Source: Natrinema ejinorense (GTDB lineage: Archaea; Halobacteriota; Halobacteria; Halobacteriales; Natrialbaceae). From it: a DNA stretch of 64,000 nt. Position numbers and translations under genes: made by a program. The stretch lies in the NCBI RefSeq assembly GCF_002494345.1, contig NZ_NXNI01000001.1, positions 992,001 through 1,056,000 of the forward strand. The letters run 5' to 3'. Shown piece after piece: positions 9,395-17,296 of the stretch. Numbering within the stretch: position 1 is the stretch's first letter; each line of letters starts with the position of its first letter. The notes under the pieces are model-generated. The model did no database searches. It was given only the letters and a program-made list of their open reading frames with translations, and had not been told where the DNA came from.

Positions 9395-10408
9395 CTACTC
9401 CGCGAACTGGCGCTCGAGCAGCGTCGTCAGGAGATAGGCGGCGAGCCGTGCCGTGTCGTTCGTGGGGTCGTACGGCGGCGAGACCTCCATCAGGTCGGCA
9501 GCGCCGACGGCGGGATGTTCGCCGAGGGTTTCGACGACGGCCAGCGCCTGCGAGGCCGAGAGACCGCCGGGTTCGGGCGTGCCGGTGCCGGGGGCGACCG
9601 AGGGGTCGACCGAGTCGATGTCGAAGGTGACGTAGACGGCGTCGGTCTCGGCGGCGGCGTGCTCGACGGCGTCGCGGACGACCGGCCGAACGCCGCGCTC
9701 CTCGATATCGCGGATGGTGTACAGCCCGAGCCCGGTTTCGTCGGCGAACTCGAAGAAGTCGGGAGACTCGTAGCCGCGGATACCGACCTGCGCGACGTGT
9801 TCGAGGTCGGTGTGGGGCGATTCCGAGATGTGGTGGGTCGGCGAGCCGTGGAAGTGTTCGCCGAAGACCGGGCTCTCGGCGGCGGTGTCGGTGTGGGCGT
9901 CGATCTGGACCAGCCCGATCGTCTCGTGATCGGAGCCCTCCGCGAACCCCCGAAACGCGGGGAACGTACAGTAGTGATCGCCGCCGATGAAGACGGGCAT
10001 GACGCCCTGCTCGGCGACGGTTGCGACGTGGGCCCTGATCGATTCGGCGGTCGTCTCGAGGTCCATCGGGAAGACCGGAACGTCGCCGCAGTCGACGACC
10101 TCGAGGCTCCCGAAGTCGACCTGTTTGCCAGTGCGCATGTTCGTCAGCCCGCCCTTGTAGCCCGAGAGGTAGGCGAGCCAGCCACTCGCCCGGCGGACGG
10201 CCCGTGGGCCGTACCGCGCGCCCGGTCGATTGCTCAGGGCACCGTCGTAGGGCGCGCCCAGAACCGCAGCGTCCGCGCCCGCGACGTCCTCGACGTCGGT
10301 GGGGTCGCTCTTGAGGAACGTGTCGAAACCGGCGTAGGCGAGTTCGACCTCGCTGCCGGGCGTCGAGTCGCGAAACGCCGCGGCCCGACTCGGGTCGTCC
10401 CCCGTCAT
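9395..10408 (-). CDS. speB: Agmatinase/ureohydrolase family protein
   Basis: A Mn2+-dependent ureohydrolase of 337 residues, probably splitting agmatine or a related guanidino compound to release urea. Metal-binding motifs are FIGGDHYCTFP, IDAHTD and, near the C-terminus, TFDIDSVDPSVAPGTGTPEPGG, in family order. NRPGARYGPRAVR near residue 60 is also typical. Its ATG overlaps the stop of the upstream truncated aminotransferase by 4 nt (ATGA), so translation is probably coupled. The operon starts with a GTGGCA-N6-TGCCAC palindrome. Guanidinobutyrase or formiminoglutamase activity cannot be excluded. Confidence 0.88.
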   Translation of the reverse strand: MTGDDPSRAAAFRDSTPGSEVELAYAGFDTFLKSDPTDVEDVAGADAAVLGAPYDGALSNRPGARYGPRAVRRASGWLAYLSGYKGGLTNMRTGKQVDFGSLEVVDCGDVPVFPMDLETTAESIRAHVATVAEQGVMPVFIGGDHYCTFPAFRGFAEGSDHETIGLVQIDAHTDTAAESPVFGEHFHGSPTHHISESPHTDLEHVAQVGIRGYESPDFFEFADETGLGLYTIRDIEERGVRPVVRDAVEHAAAETDAVYVTFDIDSVDPSVAPGTGTPEPGGLSASQALAVVETLGEHPAVGAADLMEVSPPYDPTNDTARLAAYLLTTLLERQFAE

Positions 10409-10692
10409 CGGTCGGCCTCCGGTTCGTGGGGACGGACGGACGGACAGCCGTGAACGAACTCGTCGAGTCGTGCTTTCGCGGCCCCGACGACGGCGTCGTC
10501 GCCGTGGCCCACGTTCGTCACGGCGATCCCCGAGAAGAGATCGAGGTACTCGGTGCCCTCGCAGTCCTCGAGCGTACAGTCCGATGGCCGCTGGAGGGGG
10601 ACGTGTAAGTCCTTCCAGATCGGCAGCAGGTACTCGTCGTACTGGCCCGTGATCCGGTCGTTCGTCGTGGTCGTCTCTGTGTGCCGTGCCAT
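10405..10692 (-). pseudogene. Class III aminotransferase, N-terminal fragment only
   Basis: The 95-residue product matches only the N-terminus of PLP class III (ornithine/GABA type) aminotransferases: an ITGQYDEYLLPIWK opening, then YLDLFSGIAVTNVGHG. It stops at RPHEPEADR, just where the full-length enzyme would continue into its first large-domain helix. The PLP lysine and the rest (over 300 residues) are absent. The next base positions are already the agmatinase start, so an internal deletion has joined the two. It could persist as a leader that couples translation of the agmatinase. A dedicated 95-aa protein is less likely. Confidence 0.75.
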
Positions 10693-10702
10693 GGTGGAGT
10701 GT

Positions 10703-10720
10703 GTGGCAGTTCTATGCCAC
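10703..10720. promoter_or_regulatory. Palindromic operator candidate GTGGCA-N6-TGCCAC
   Basis: A perfect 6+6 bp inverted repeat with spacer GTTCTA, 11 nt upstream of the aminotransferase-fragment ATG. On the minus strand it lies about 25 nt downstream of a TATA-like CTTTTAGTA (10745-10753), so a bound protein would cover the transcription start. A near-identical site precedes the symporter operon at 13760-13777. Confidence 0.6.
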
Positions 10721-10846
10721 CTCTATCGAGGCATTCGGGGAGGATACTAAAAGCTTTGAGGTCTTTACGAGGACACAGTGTGCACTTACGTCTGCGTATC
10801 GGACCAGTCCGCGTCAGTCAGACGGGCCGATAGTCGAGCAAAATAC

Positions 10847-10860
10847 GGAAATTAAGTTCC
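10847..10860. promoter_or_regulatory. NrpR-type operator candidate GGAA-N6-TTCC
   Basis: GGAAATTAAGTTCC is palindromic except for one base pair and matches GGAA-N6-TTCC, the operator established for the nitrogen repressor NrpR in Methanococcus maripaludis. It lies 76 nt upstream of a gene encoding an NrpR-domain protein and directly beside a TATA-like AAAATAC (10840-10846). Autoregulation is inferred. Confidence 0.55.
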
Positions 10861-10935
10861 ACCGAATCGCCGGGGCGGGTCCGCTCGCGAGCGGTCGACA
10901 GGGATTTCTACTGGGACACGGAAACGGGCGAACGG

Positions 10936-11904
10936 ATGGTCCCGAACGACGACCGGCGAACGTACGATCTGTTACGCCTGATCGGCGAGAACGAACCAAT
11001 CGGGAGTATTCGTCTCGTTGAGCAGATGCAACGACGTGGCTACTCGATCAAGGGCCGGACGATCCGGCTCATGCTCTCCGATCTCGACGAAGCCGGGCTG
11101 ACCGAGAAGGTCGCCGGAAAGGGACGCCGACTGACCGACCGGGGCCGAGACGAACTCGAGCGAGGCGACGTCAGTGGCCGCCTCGAGAGCATCCGCGAAC
11201 GGATCGCGACGTTGACGAGCCGCGTGACCTACGACCCGACCGACGACGTCGGCGAGCTGGTCGTCGGCACGGTACGGCTGTCGCCGGCGGCGATCGAGCC
11301 GGCGTTCGATCACCTCGAGCGGCTCCACGAATCGACGCTCGGCCCGATTCTCGTCGCCGCGACCGACGACGATACGCGCGAGGGAATCGAACTCGCCTTT
11401 CCCTCGAGCATCTCGCTCGACGGCGTCTTGCTCTCGCGAGGCATCGACTCGCGACTGATTACGGCGGGGTTAGTCGAGTACGACGACGAGGTCCGGCGCT
11501 ACATCGACGCGATCAGCGGCGAGAACGCGACGATGGACGTGATTACGCTGCTCGTCGAGGCGGGACGAACCGACATCGACCGCTATCTCGAGGGGGAGAC
11601 GGGCGTCTTCATCGTGGACAACAGGGAGTTTCCGCTGACGCGCTTCGAGGAGGGACAGGACCTCGCGACGGCGACCCGTGACGCGATCGGCGGTGCGGTC
11701 GACCTCCGACGGCCGCGCGAGTCGGGGCCGTTTCCGGCCGGCAATCCCAGCTGGGATTTCGCCTCGCTCACCTACTTGGGGACCAGCGAAACGGCGATCT
11801 CGCTCCTCTACGAGCAGGGGCTGGCAACGGAATGGGAATCGCTCACGGATATTCGGCCACGGAGCGCGTTCGAACCGGCACCGACCGCGCGCCGTCGGTT
11901 CTGA
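10936..11904 (+). CDS. NrpR-like transcriptional regulator (winged helix plus one NrpR/DUF128 domain)
   Basis: A 322-residue regulator. Residues about 5-70 form a winged helix (RRTYDLLRLIGENEPIGSIR, then GRTIRLMLSDLDEAGL). Residues about 90-310 look like a single NrpR effector domain (DUF128), e.g. VGTVRLSPAAIEPAF and GLVEYDDEVRRYI. NrpR of methanogens represses nitrogen-assimilation genes and is released by 2-oxoglutarate. The variant here has one effector domain. It is divergent from the agmatinase operon and close to a symporter operon and a cyclase gene, so control of nitrogen-compound uptake and use is a reasonable inference. A GGAA-N6-TTCC palindrome in its promoter suggests autoregulation. 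Confidence 0.85.
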   Translation: MVPNDDRRTYDLLRLIGENEPIGSIRLVEQMQRRGYSIKGRTIRLMLSDLDEAGLTEKVAGKGRRLTDRGRDELERGDVSGRLESIRERIATLTSRVTYDPTDDVGELVVGTVRLSPAAIEPAFDHLERLHESTLGPILVAATDDDTREGIELAFPSSISLDGVLLSRGIDSRLITAGLVEYDDEVRRYIDAISGENATMDVITLLVEAGRTDIDRYLEGETGVFIVDNREFPLTRFEEGQDLATATRDAIGGAVDLRRPRESGPFPAGNPSWDFASLTYLGTSETAISLLYEQGLATEWESLTDIRPRSAFEPAPTARRRF

Positions 11905-11940
11905 GTCGAACCGGGGCCGCCGAGGCGAACACCGGCGACC

Positions 11941-12165
11941 CTACGATGCCAGCAGGATGCCCACGACGAGGACCACGAAGAACGCGGCCCACATCCCGAG
12001 CGATTGCATCGTGTCCGACCGGTCCTCGAGCGGAGTGCTCCCCGACACGGTCGCGCTCTCGTCGTCGAACCCCTGCGTGAGGAACCAGTAGACGACCAGC
12101 GAGCCGAAGGCGAACTCCGAGAGCCAGAAGACGGCGATCATCACCGTGAACGCGGTTTCGCCCAT
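11941..12165 (-). CDS. Small two-helix membrane protein, probable symporter accessory subunit
   Basis: About 74 residues with two hydrophobic segments (TVMIAVFWLSEFAFGSLVVY and MWAAFFVVLVVGILLA) joined by an acidic polar loop. There are two adjacent ATG codons, at 12168 and 12165. The 12168 start overlaps the TGA of the upstream symporter gene (ATGA), so the pair is co-translated. Small membrane partners are known for some solute:sodium symporters, and this gene is placed like one. The family was not recognised by name. Confidence 0.75.
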   Translation of the reverse strand: MGETAFTVMIAVFWLSEFAFGSLVVYWFLTQGFDDESATVSGSTPLEDRSDTMQSLGMWAAFFVVLVVGILLAS

Positions 12166-13712
12166 CATTCGCGCTCACCTCCGTTCGACCCCACGGGCGG
12201 GCCGCCGTCGGTTCTGGCTGCTGAGTCCGCGTCGGTCGCGGCTCCCGTCCCCGGTTCGCGGGCGATCGAGTCGAATTCGAACTCGTCGGGTGCGGCCGCC
12301 GAGATGACTACGGCCAGGGCGGTCGCGACGAGATGGCCGACGGCCATGATCTCCCAGAGTTTCAGCGTCGGCGCGGTGACGACCACGTCGTAACTCGCCG
12401 CCAGCAGGTAGCCGGTCACCAGCTGGGACCCGACGACGCCCGCGATAAAGCCAGCACTCGAGGTCCCCTTCCAGAACAGCGACAGCGCGAAGGGGCCGAC
12501 GAGTGCCGTGGCACCGATGCCGCCGATGAGCAGCAACTGGATGAAGCCGAGCGTATCGAGTGCGAACACCGTCGCGCCGAAGATCACGATGGCGAACCCG
12601 ATCGAGGCGATCCGGGCGACGCGAAGCTGTTGGTCGTCTGATGCCTCGGTCGCGAGGTGCCGGTAGTAGATGTCCCGTGACGTGAGACTGGCGATCGCCG
12701 TCAGGTAGGAGTCGACGGACGAGCCAAGGACCATCAGTGCGATCACCAGGAAGAGGACGGTAGCCCAGCCGGGCAAGAGCTCGAGGGCCTCGATCGAGAG
12801 GTCGCCGGGTGCGACGTCGGGGAACGCCGCGAGCCCGACGAGACCGATGACGCCATACATGGCGATCGTCGTGAAGACCCCGATTCCGCCGGCGGTAAGA
12901 AACCGGGACGTCTTGTCGCGCCGGACGGCGAAGATCCGCTGCCACGTCGACAGCGAGACGACGCCCCAGACGCCCAGACCGAGCGCATAGGGGAGGAACA
13001 GGTCCTCGATCCAGTCCAGATTCGACGCCGTCAGGAACGGCTCCGCGTTCTCGCCGAGGTTTTCGATCATCCCGTTGTACACGCCCGACGGTCCGCCCGC
13101 CTCGAACAACAATAGCGGGACGAAGACGACGGTCAGGACGATCGCACTGACGAACTGCACGAGGTCGGTCGTCATCGATCCCCAGAGTCCACCGAGCAGG
13201 ATGTAGATCCCGATCGTTCCCATCAGGATCGCCATGACCACGTTCGGGTCGATCCCGGTCAGGCCACCGATGACGGTTCCGCCGACGTAGAGCTGAATGA
13301 CGCCGCCGAGGACCATCGTATACAGGATGACGAAGATCACGGCGACGTGGGCTCGCTTGTCGAACCGTTCGATGAAGTACTCGCTGTAGGTCAGCCCTTG
13401 CGGGAACAGTCGGCGCATCCGAAGGGCAAACGGAACGACGATCAGCGAGGAGAGCACGGCCGGCGCGGCGTACATCCAGATTCCCGCGACACCCGTAATT
13501 CCGACGTACTCGGGGACGCCGAGAATGTCACCCGCCCACATCCACGTCACCGCGAACGATGCGGTCGTCAGGCCGACCTGTGCGCGACCGCCCGCCGTGA
13601 CGAACTCCCTCGTGTCGTCGACGTGTTGCCGTCGAAAGATCAGGTAACTCAACCCGATCATGGCAACCGCCCACGCGCCGAGCAGTCTGTAGCCAATACC
13701 CGAACTAGTCAT
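12165..13712 (-). CDS. Sodium:solute symporter family (SSS) transporter
   Basis: A 515-residue polytopic transporter with about 13 hydrophobic segments. The opening IGLSYLIFRRQHVDDTREFVTAGG, here read as separate helix and loop parts, followed by VGLTTASFAVTWMWAGDILG, is the classic SSS N-terminal pattern, and GLWGSMTTDLVQFV marks the sodium-binding helix region. It imports a small solute with Na+; proline, pantothenate, urea or a carboxylate are all possible. It is co-transcribed with the small protein that overlaps its stop. The promoter region carries a GTGGTA-N6-TGCCAC operator candidate shared with the agmatinase operon. Confidence 0.9.
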   Translation of the reverse strand: MTSSGIGYRLLGAWAVAMIGLSYLIFRRQHVDDTREFVTAGGRAQVGLTTASFAVTWMWAGDILGVPEYVGITGVAGIWMYAAPAVLSSLIVVPFALRMRRLFPQGLTYSEYFIERFDKRAHVAVIFVILYTMVLGGVIQLYVGGTVIGGLTGIDPNVVMAILMGTIGIYILLGGLWGSMTTDLVQFVSAIVLTVVFVPLLLFEAGGPSGVYNGMIENLGENAEPFLTASNLDWIEDLFLPYALGLGVWGVVSLSTWQRIFAVRRDKTSRFLTAGGIGVFTTIAMYGVIGLVGLAAFPDVAPGDLSIEALELLPGWATVLFLVIALMVLGSSVDSYLTAIASLTSRDIYYRHLATEASDDQQLRVARIASIGFAIVIFGATVFALDTLGFIQLLLIGGIGATALVGPFALSLFWKGTSSAGFIAGVVGSQLVTGYLLAASYDVVVTAPTLKLWEIMAVGHLVATALAVVISAAAPDEFEFDSIAREPGTGAATDADSAARTDGGPPVGSNGGERE

Positions 13713-13759
13713 TCCCGCTCACCTCGAGCACGGACCGATCCGGCGGCCCCGTCCCGGAG

Positions 13760-13777
13760 GTGGTAACAGTATGCCAC
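13760..13777. promoter_or_regulatory. Palindromic operator candidate GTGGTA-N6-TGCCAC
   Basis: Same layout as the site at 10703-10720: GTGG-Y-A, six bases (ACAGTA), TGCCAC. It lies 48 nt upstream of the symporter ATG and about 28 nt downstream of the TATA-like TATTTATTA (minus strand, 13806-13814). A weaker second copy, GTGGCC-N6-CACACA, follows at 13784-13801, so two dimers could bind in tandem. Confidence 0.6.
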
Positions 13778-13867
13778 ATTCTAGTGGCCACATGTCACAC
13801 ACATCTAATAAATATTGTGGTGAGGGGTATCACACACCGTTTTGGCGCTCGACCGTTCGGTACCCGT

Positions 13868-14509
13868 ATGCACGTCGATCTGACTCAGCCGGTCGAGACC
13901 GGGATGCAGACCTACCCCGACGATCCCGCCGTCGCCGTCCGGCGACACGCGAGCCACGCGGAACACGGCGTCCGCGTCGATGCCCTCGAGTGTGGCAGCC
14001 ACACCGGGACCCACGTCGACGCGCCGGCACACACCGAAGCAGACGGCCAAACGCTCGAGTCGTACCCGATCGAGCGCTTCGTTTTCGACGCGGTTCGGAT
14101 CGATTGCCGCGATCTCGGGGCCCGCGAGCCGATTCCGGCGGCCCGTATTCCGGGCGTCGATGCCGACCTCGTGGCCTGCTGGACGGGCTGGGACGCCCAC
14201 TGGGGGACCGATCGGTACCTCGATCACCCCTATCTTTCGCCGGCCGCGGCCGAGACGTGCGTCGAACGGGGCTACGACGTGGCCGTGGACGCGCTCAACC
14301 CGGATCCCACGCCGACGGACGACGCCACTGGGGACGAACCCGAGGGGTTCCAGGTCCACCACGCGCTGCTCGGGAACGACCTGCTGATCCTCGAGAACCT
14401 GACGAACCTCGAGGCGGTCGGGGATCGGTTCGAACTCCGTGCCTACCCGATGGCCCTCGCGAGCGACGGCGCGCCGGTGCGGGCCGTCGGCGTCGAGTAT
14501 ATGGAATAG
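13868..14509 (+). CDS. Cyclase family protein (kynurenine-formamidase-like metal hydrolase)
   Basis: A 213-residue hydrolase with the signature HTGTHVDAPAH at residues 45-55 (H45, H49, D51, H55 as metal ligands). This is the motif of the cyclase/kynurenine formamidase/isatin hydrolase family, which opens amide or lactone bonds with Mn2+ or Zn2+. ATG 13868 (MHVDLTQPVETGMQTYP) was preferred over the frame opening at 13760 because it matches the family start and leaves room for a promoter. It is divergent from the symporter and shares its regulatory region, so it may act on the imported compound. The substrate is unknown. Confidence 0.88.
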   Translation: MHVDLTQPVETGMQTYPDDPAVAVRRHASHAEHGVRVDALECGSHTGTHVDAPAHTEADGQTLESYPIERFVFDAVRIDCRDLGAREPIPAARIPGVDADLVACWTGWDAHWGTDRYLDHPYLSPAAAETCVERGYDVAVDALNPDPTPTDDATGDEPEGFQVHHALLGNDLLILENLTNLEAVGDRFELRAYPMALASDGAPVRAVGVEYME

Positions 14510-14664
14510 TGGTGCCACCCCTATCGCGCCGTTCGCGGCATCGGAGCGGCGACGGTACGGCGACGGATCGACTGCCGACGTCGACGATAGACGCCGGGAA
14601 GCGTTCGGTTCGACGTGGACCGGCCGCTCGCTGCTCGTGTGTCAGCGCCGGTCGAAAGCCGCGG

Positions 14665-15090
14665 CTACGCGTCGTGGAGCAGCCGTCGAACGGCGGTGGC
14701 CGCGTCTTCGAACGCGTTGACGTCCATGCTGTCGATCGTCAGGAGGACCCCGGCGTCGCCCTGTAGCACTCTGACGACGAACCCGTCCTCGTGGAATCGG
14801 ACAGTGAACTCGTAGGGTCCGATCTCCGACCCAGTCCCCTGGTTCGTGATCGTCGTTCGGACCGGGCTCTCCGCGAACCCGACCCGCTCGAGTTCGACCA
14901 GTTGCGTCTTTGCCGGCCGAGCGTCCGCCGTCGCGTCGTAGAGACCCTGGCGGAGGTACAGGATCTCGAGCGTCGACGGCGTGAAATACACGACGCTCCT
15001 GAGGGTGTCGCCGAGGCTGGTGCGGGCGGCGCTGACGATACCGCTCGCCAGGTCGTCGTCGATTTCCGTTCTGCGTGCTTCAGGACTCAT
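14665..15090 (-). CDS. Conserved haloarchaeal protein of unknown function
   Basis: A 141-residue acidic soluble protein from ATG 15090 (MSPEARRTEIDDDL). It contains an alpha-helical N-terminal part and a beta-rich C-terminal part (YEFTVRFHEDGFVVRVLQGD) ending in VNAFEDAATAVRRLL. The layout resembles small haloarchaeal proteins that sit beside signalling or regulatory genes, but I do not recognise a named family. The frame is open 45 nt further upstream, but those codons have no acidic bias. It lies alone between two gaps of 155 and 212 bp. Confidence 0.7.
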   Translation of the reverse strand: MSPEARRTEIDDDLASGIVSAARTSLGDTLRSVVYFTPSTLEILYLRQGLYDATADARPAKTQLVELERVGFAESPVRTTITNQGTGSEIGPYEFTVRFHEDGFVVRVLQGDAGVLLTIDSMDVNAFEDAATAVRRLLHDA

Positions 15091-15302
15091 CGGAGAGGAT
15101 AGGGGCGGTGTGATATCAAGCATGTCGGTCGTCACAGCCGCGATGCGACGTTGCCCGTCGACCGTTCGAGAAGGGTCCGGTCACGCGAGCGGACGACGAT
15201 CAGGGCGGCGAGCGGAGACGGTCGGCGACGCCGTTCGAGTCGAGTTCGAACGGCGACGAACGATCGTCGACCCCCGGCGAACTGCACGTCCGTTCGTCCC
15301 GC

Positions 15303-16682
15303 TCAGTCGTCGGCGGGAACGGCCCGCGCGTCCCGCTCCGCTCGAGTGAGCAACGGCGTGCCGTCGGCTTTCGGCCCGAGCCGGGGCCCGAAGGGCGGCT
15401 CGTCGGGGTCGATGACCCGGCGTTTCTCGTAGTCGGTCGAGCGCTCGACGGGAACGCGGCCGATCGAAGCGACCATCTCGACGTAGTCCTCGAACGACCG
15501 GAACTCGCCGTAGCCCCCGCCCGCGCGCTTGGTGATCTCCTCCGAGAGGATCGTCCCCATGTAGTCGTCGGCCCCACACGAGAGCATCTTCAGCCCCTGC
15601 TGGTCGCCGTACTTGACCCACGAGGACTGGATGTGGTCGACGTTGTCGAGAAAGAGCCGGGAGACCGCGATCATCAGTTCGTCCTCGTCGATGCTCGCCC
15701 CGCCCGATACCACGTCGTGTTCGAACAGCGGCGTGTTCTGGTGGATAAAGGAAAGCGGAACGAACTCGGTGATATTGCCGGTCCGGTCCTGTAAGTCCCG
15801 AACTCGTTTCAGATGCATCGCGCGGTGGGCCTCGTTCTCGACGTGCCCGTACATGATCGTCGCCGTCATCCCGAGGCCGACGTTGGCCGCGGCCTCCATC
15901 GCCTCGAGCCAGCCGTCGGTGCTGATCTTGCCGGGACAGATCACCTCGCGAACTTCCTCAACGAGGATCTCGGCTGCGGTTCCGGGGACGGTATCGAGTC
16001 CGGCGTCTTTCAACCGCCGGTAAACTTCCTCGTAAGACCAGTCGGTACCGCGCCGTGCGTGGTAGGCCTCTTCGGGCGTCATCGAGTGGACGTGGACGCC
16101 GTCGACGCTCATCGCTGCGATCTGATCCGTGTAGGTGCCAGGGCTCGTCTCGTAGACCGCGGGTGGCTTGTAGTTGACTTCCTTCGGGTTCGGGTGCTCC
16201 TCGAGGATCTCACGGTGTTCCTCGTCGAGCGCGAACGCGGGGTGGAGCCCGGAGACCGAGGTCACCTCGTAGATGCCCCGGTCGACCGCGTCGGCGACGA
16301 TTTCCCGGGACTCCGCGGGCGTCTTCGTGAAGCCGACCGTCTCGATCTCGGTCCCGCTTTCGAAGGTGTGAGCGGCGTCTTTGAAGTTACAGAAGAGACA
16401 GCCCACGTTACAGGCCGTCGTAACGTTGTTGTTCAGGTTCGCGATGAAGGTGACCTCCTCGCCGACCTGCTCGGCCCGGCGGCGGTCGGCCGCCTCGAGG
16501 ACGCGTTCCTTGCGCCGGCGGTCGATCCCCTCGCTGTCCGTTCCCGTGGTGAATAACTCGATCGCGTCGTCGACCGTGAGTCGGTCGCCGTCGCGTGCCT
16601 TTGCCAGTGCGTTCTCGAAGGACTGGTCGGTCTCGGGAACGTGATCGAACGTGAGGTCGGCCTCGGTCACCGGTCGCTCCAT
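15303..16682 (-). CDS. cofH: FO synthase subunit CofH (radical SAM)
   Basis: Second half of the FO synthase: joins 5-amino-6-ribitylaminouracil and tyrosine in coenzyme F420 synthesis. The radical-SAM cluster motif CNVGCLFC is at residues 91-98 (C91, C95, C98). AYHARRGTDWSYEEVYRRLK and GMTATIMYGHVE are characteristic of CofH/MqnC relatives, and CofH is chosen over MqnC because cofC and cofG lie in the same window. At 459 residues it is slightly long because of an acidic N-terminal extension. It is monocistronic by position, 12 kb from cofG. Confidence 0.9.
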   Translation of the reverse strand: MERPVTEADLTFDHVPETDQSFENALAKARDGDRLTVDDAIELFTTGTDSEGIDRRRKERVLEAADRRRAEQVGEEVTFIANLNNNVTTACNVGCLFCNFKDAAHTFESGTEIETVGFTKTPAESREIVADAVDRGIYEVTSVSGLHPAFALDEEHREILEEHPNPKEVNYKPPAVYETSPGTYTDQIAAMSVDGVHVHSMTPEEAYHARRGTDWSYEEVYRRLKDAGLDTVPGTAAEILVEEVREVICPGKISTDGWLEAMEAAANVGLGMTATIMYGHVENEAHRAMHLKRVRDLQDRTGNITEFVPLSFIHQNTPLFEHDVVSGGASIDEDELMIAVSRLFLDNVDHIQSSWVKYGDQQGLKMLSCGADDYMGTILSEEITKRAGGGYGEFRSFEDYVEMVASIGRVPVERSTDYEKRRVIDPDEPPFGPRLGPKADGTPLLTRAERDARAVPADD

Positions 16683-16872
16683 CGACGTAACGATACCAGT
16701 ACAGCGAGAAAAGCATGATGGATTCGCGGATCCGAAGCGACGCCGGGATAGGCGGGTCCGATGAAAACGCTCGGTCAGGTCTCGTCGCGTTCACGCTGCG
16801 AGTTCGGTCTCGACCCCCGGTCCGTCGAACGCAGGTCTCGGAACTATCGGTGTGGGCCGCGAACGGCGATCC

Positions 16873-17160
16873 ATGAGTTCACGGACGCCGGAGGAATGCG
16901 TGGAGATCGCTCTCGAGGAAGGGGCCGACGAATCGAAGCGCACGGCTGCGATTCGCGAACTGAAGACGGCAAACGAGTGCGACGAACTCGCGGCGCTCGT
17001 CCGCGAAGAGGGGATCGACGAGGGGTATCGCCGGCAGGCCCTCGAAGCGTTAGCGACGCGGCAGTGCGATTCGACGCTGCGCGAACTCGTCGAGGAGGGG
17101 TCACTCGAGGAGGCGTTCCATCAGGACGCCCAGGCGCTGCTCGCGACCGTCGACGACTGA
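16873..17160 (+). CDS. Small HEAT-like helical protein
   Basis: A 95-residue protein from ATG 16873 (MSSRTPEECVEIALEEG). It consists of repeated amphipathic helices of about 30 residues (ESKRTAAIRELKTANECDEL, then EGYRRQALEALATRQCDSTL), like two or three HEAT/PBS-lyase repeats. Such modules bind proteins. It precedes purC by 136 bp on the same strand and may share its transcript. The function is unknown. Confidence 0.7.
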   Translation: MSSRTPEECVEIALEEGADESKRTAAIRELKTANECDELAALVREEGIDEGYRRQALEALATRQCDSTLRELVEEGSLEEAFHQDAQALLATVDD

Positions 17161-17296
17161 GAATGGAGGAATATCCGAACCGAGGGGGGATCCCACCGAT
17201 CGCGGGCCGTCCACCCGATATTGAAACCTTCTTAGGGTCCGGCCACGGCAACTGGGATATGAACTGCGGTGGCGGACACGTCCTGGGGTGTCTCGT

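Noticed and set aside
14509-14518. GTGGTGCCAC after the cyclase gene as a third copy of the shared operator
   Set aside because: It lacks the 6-bp spacer, is downstream of a stop codon and is not near a promoter.
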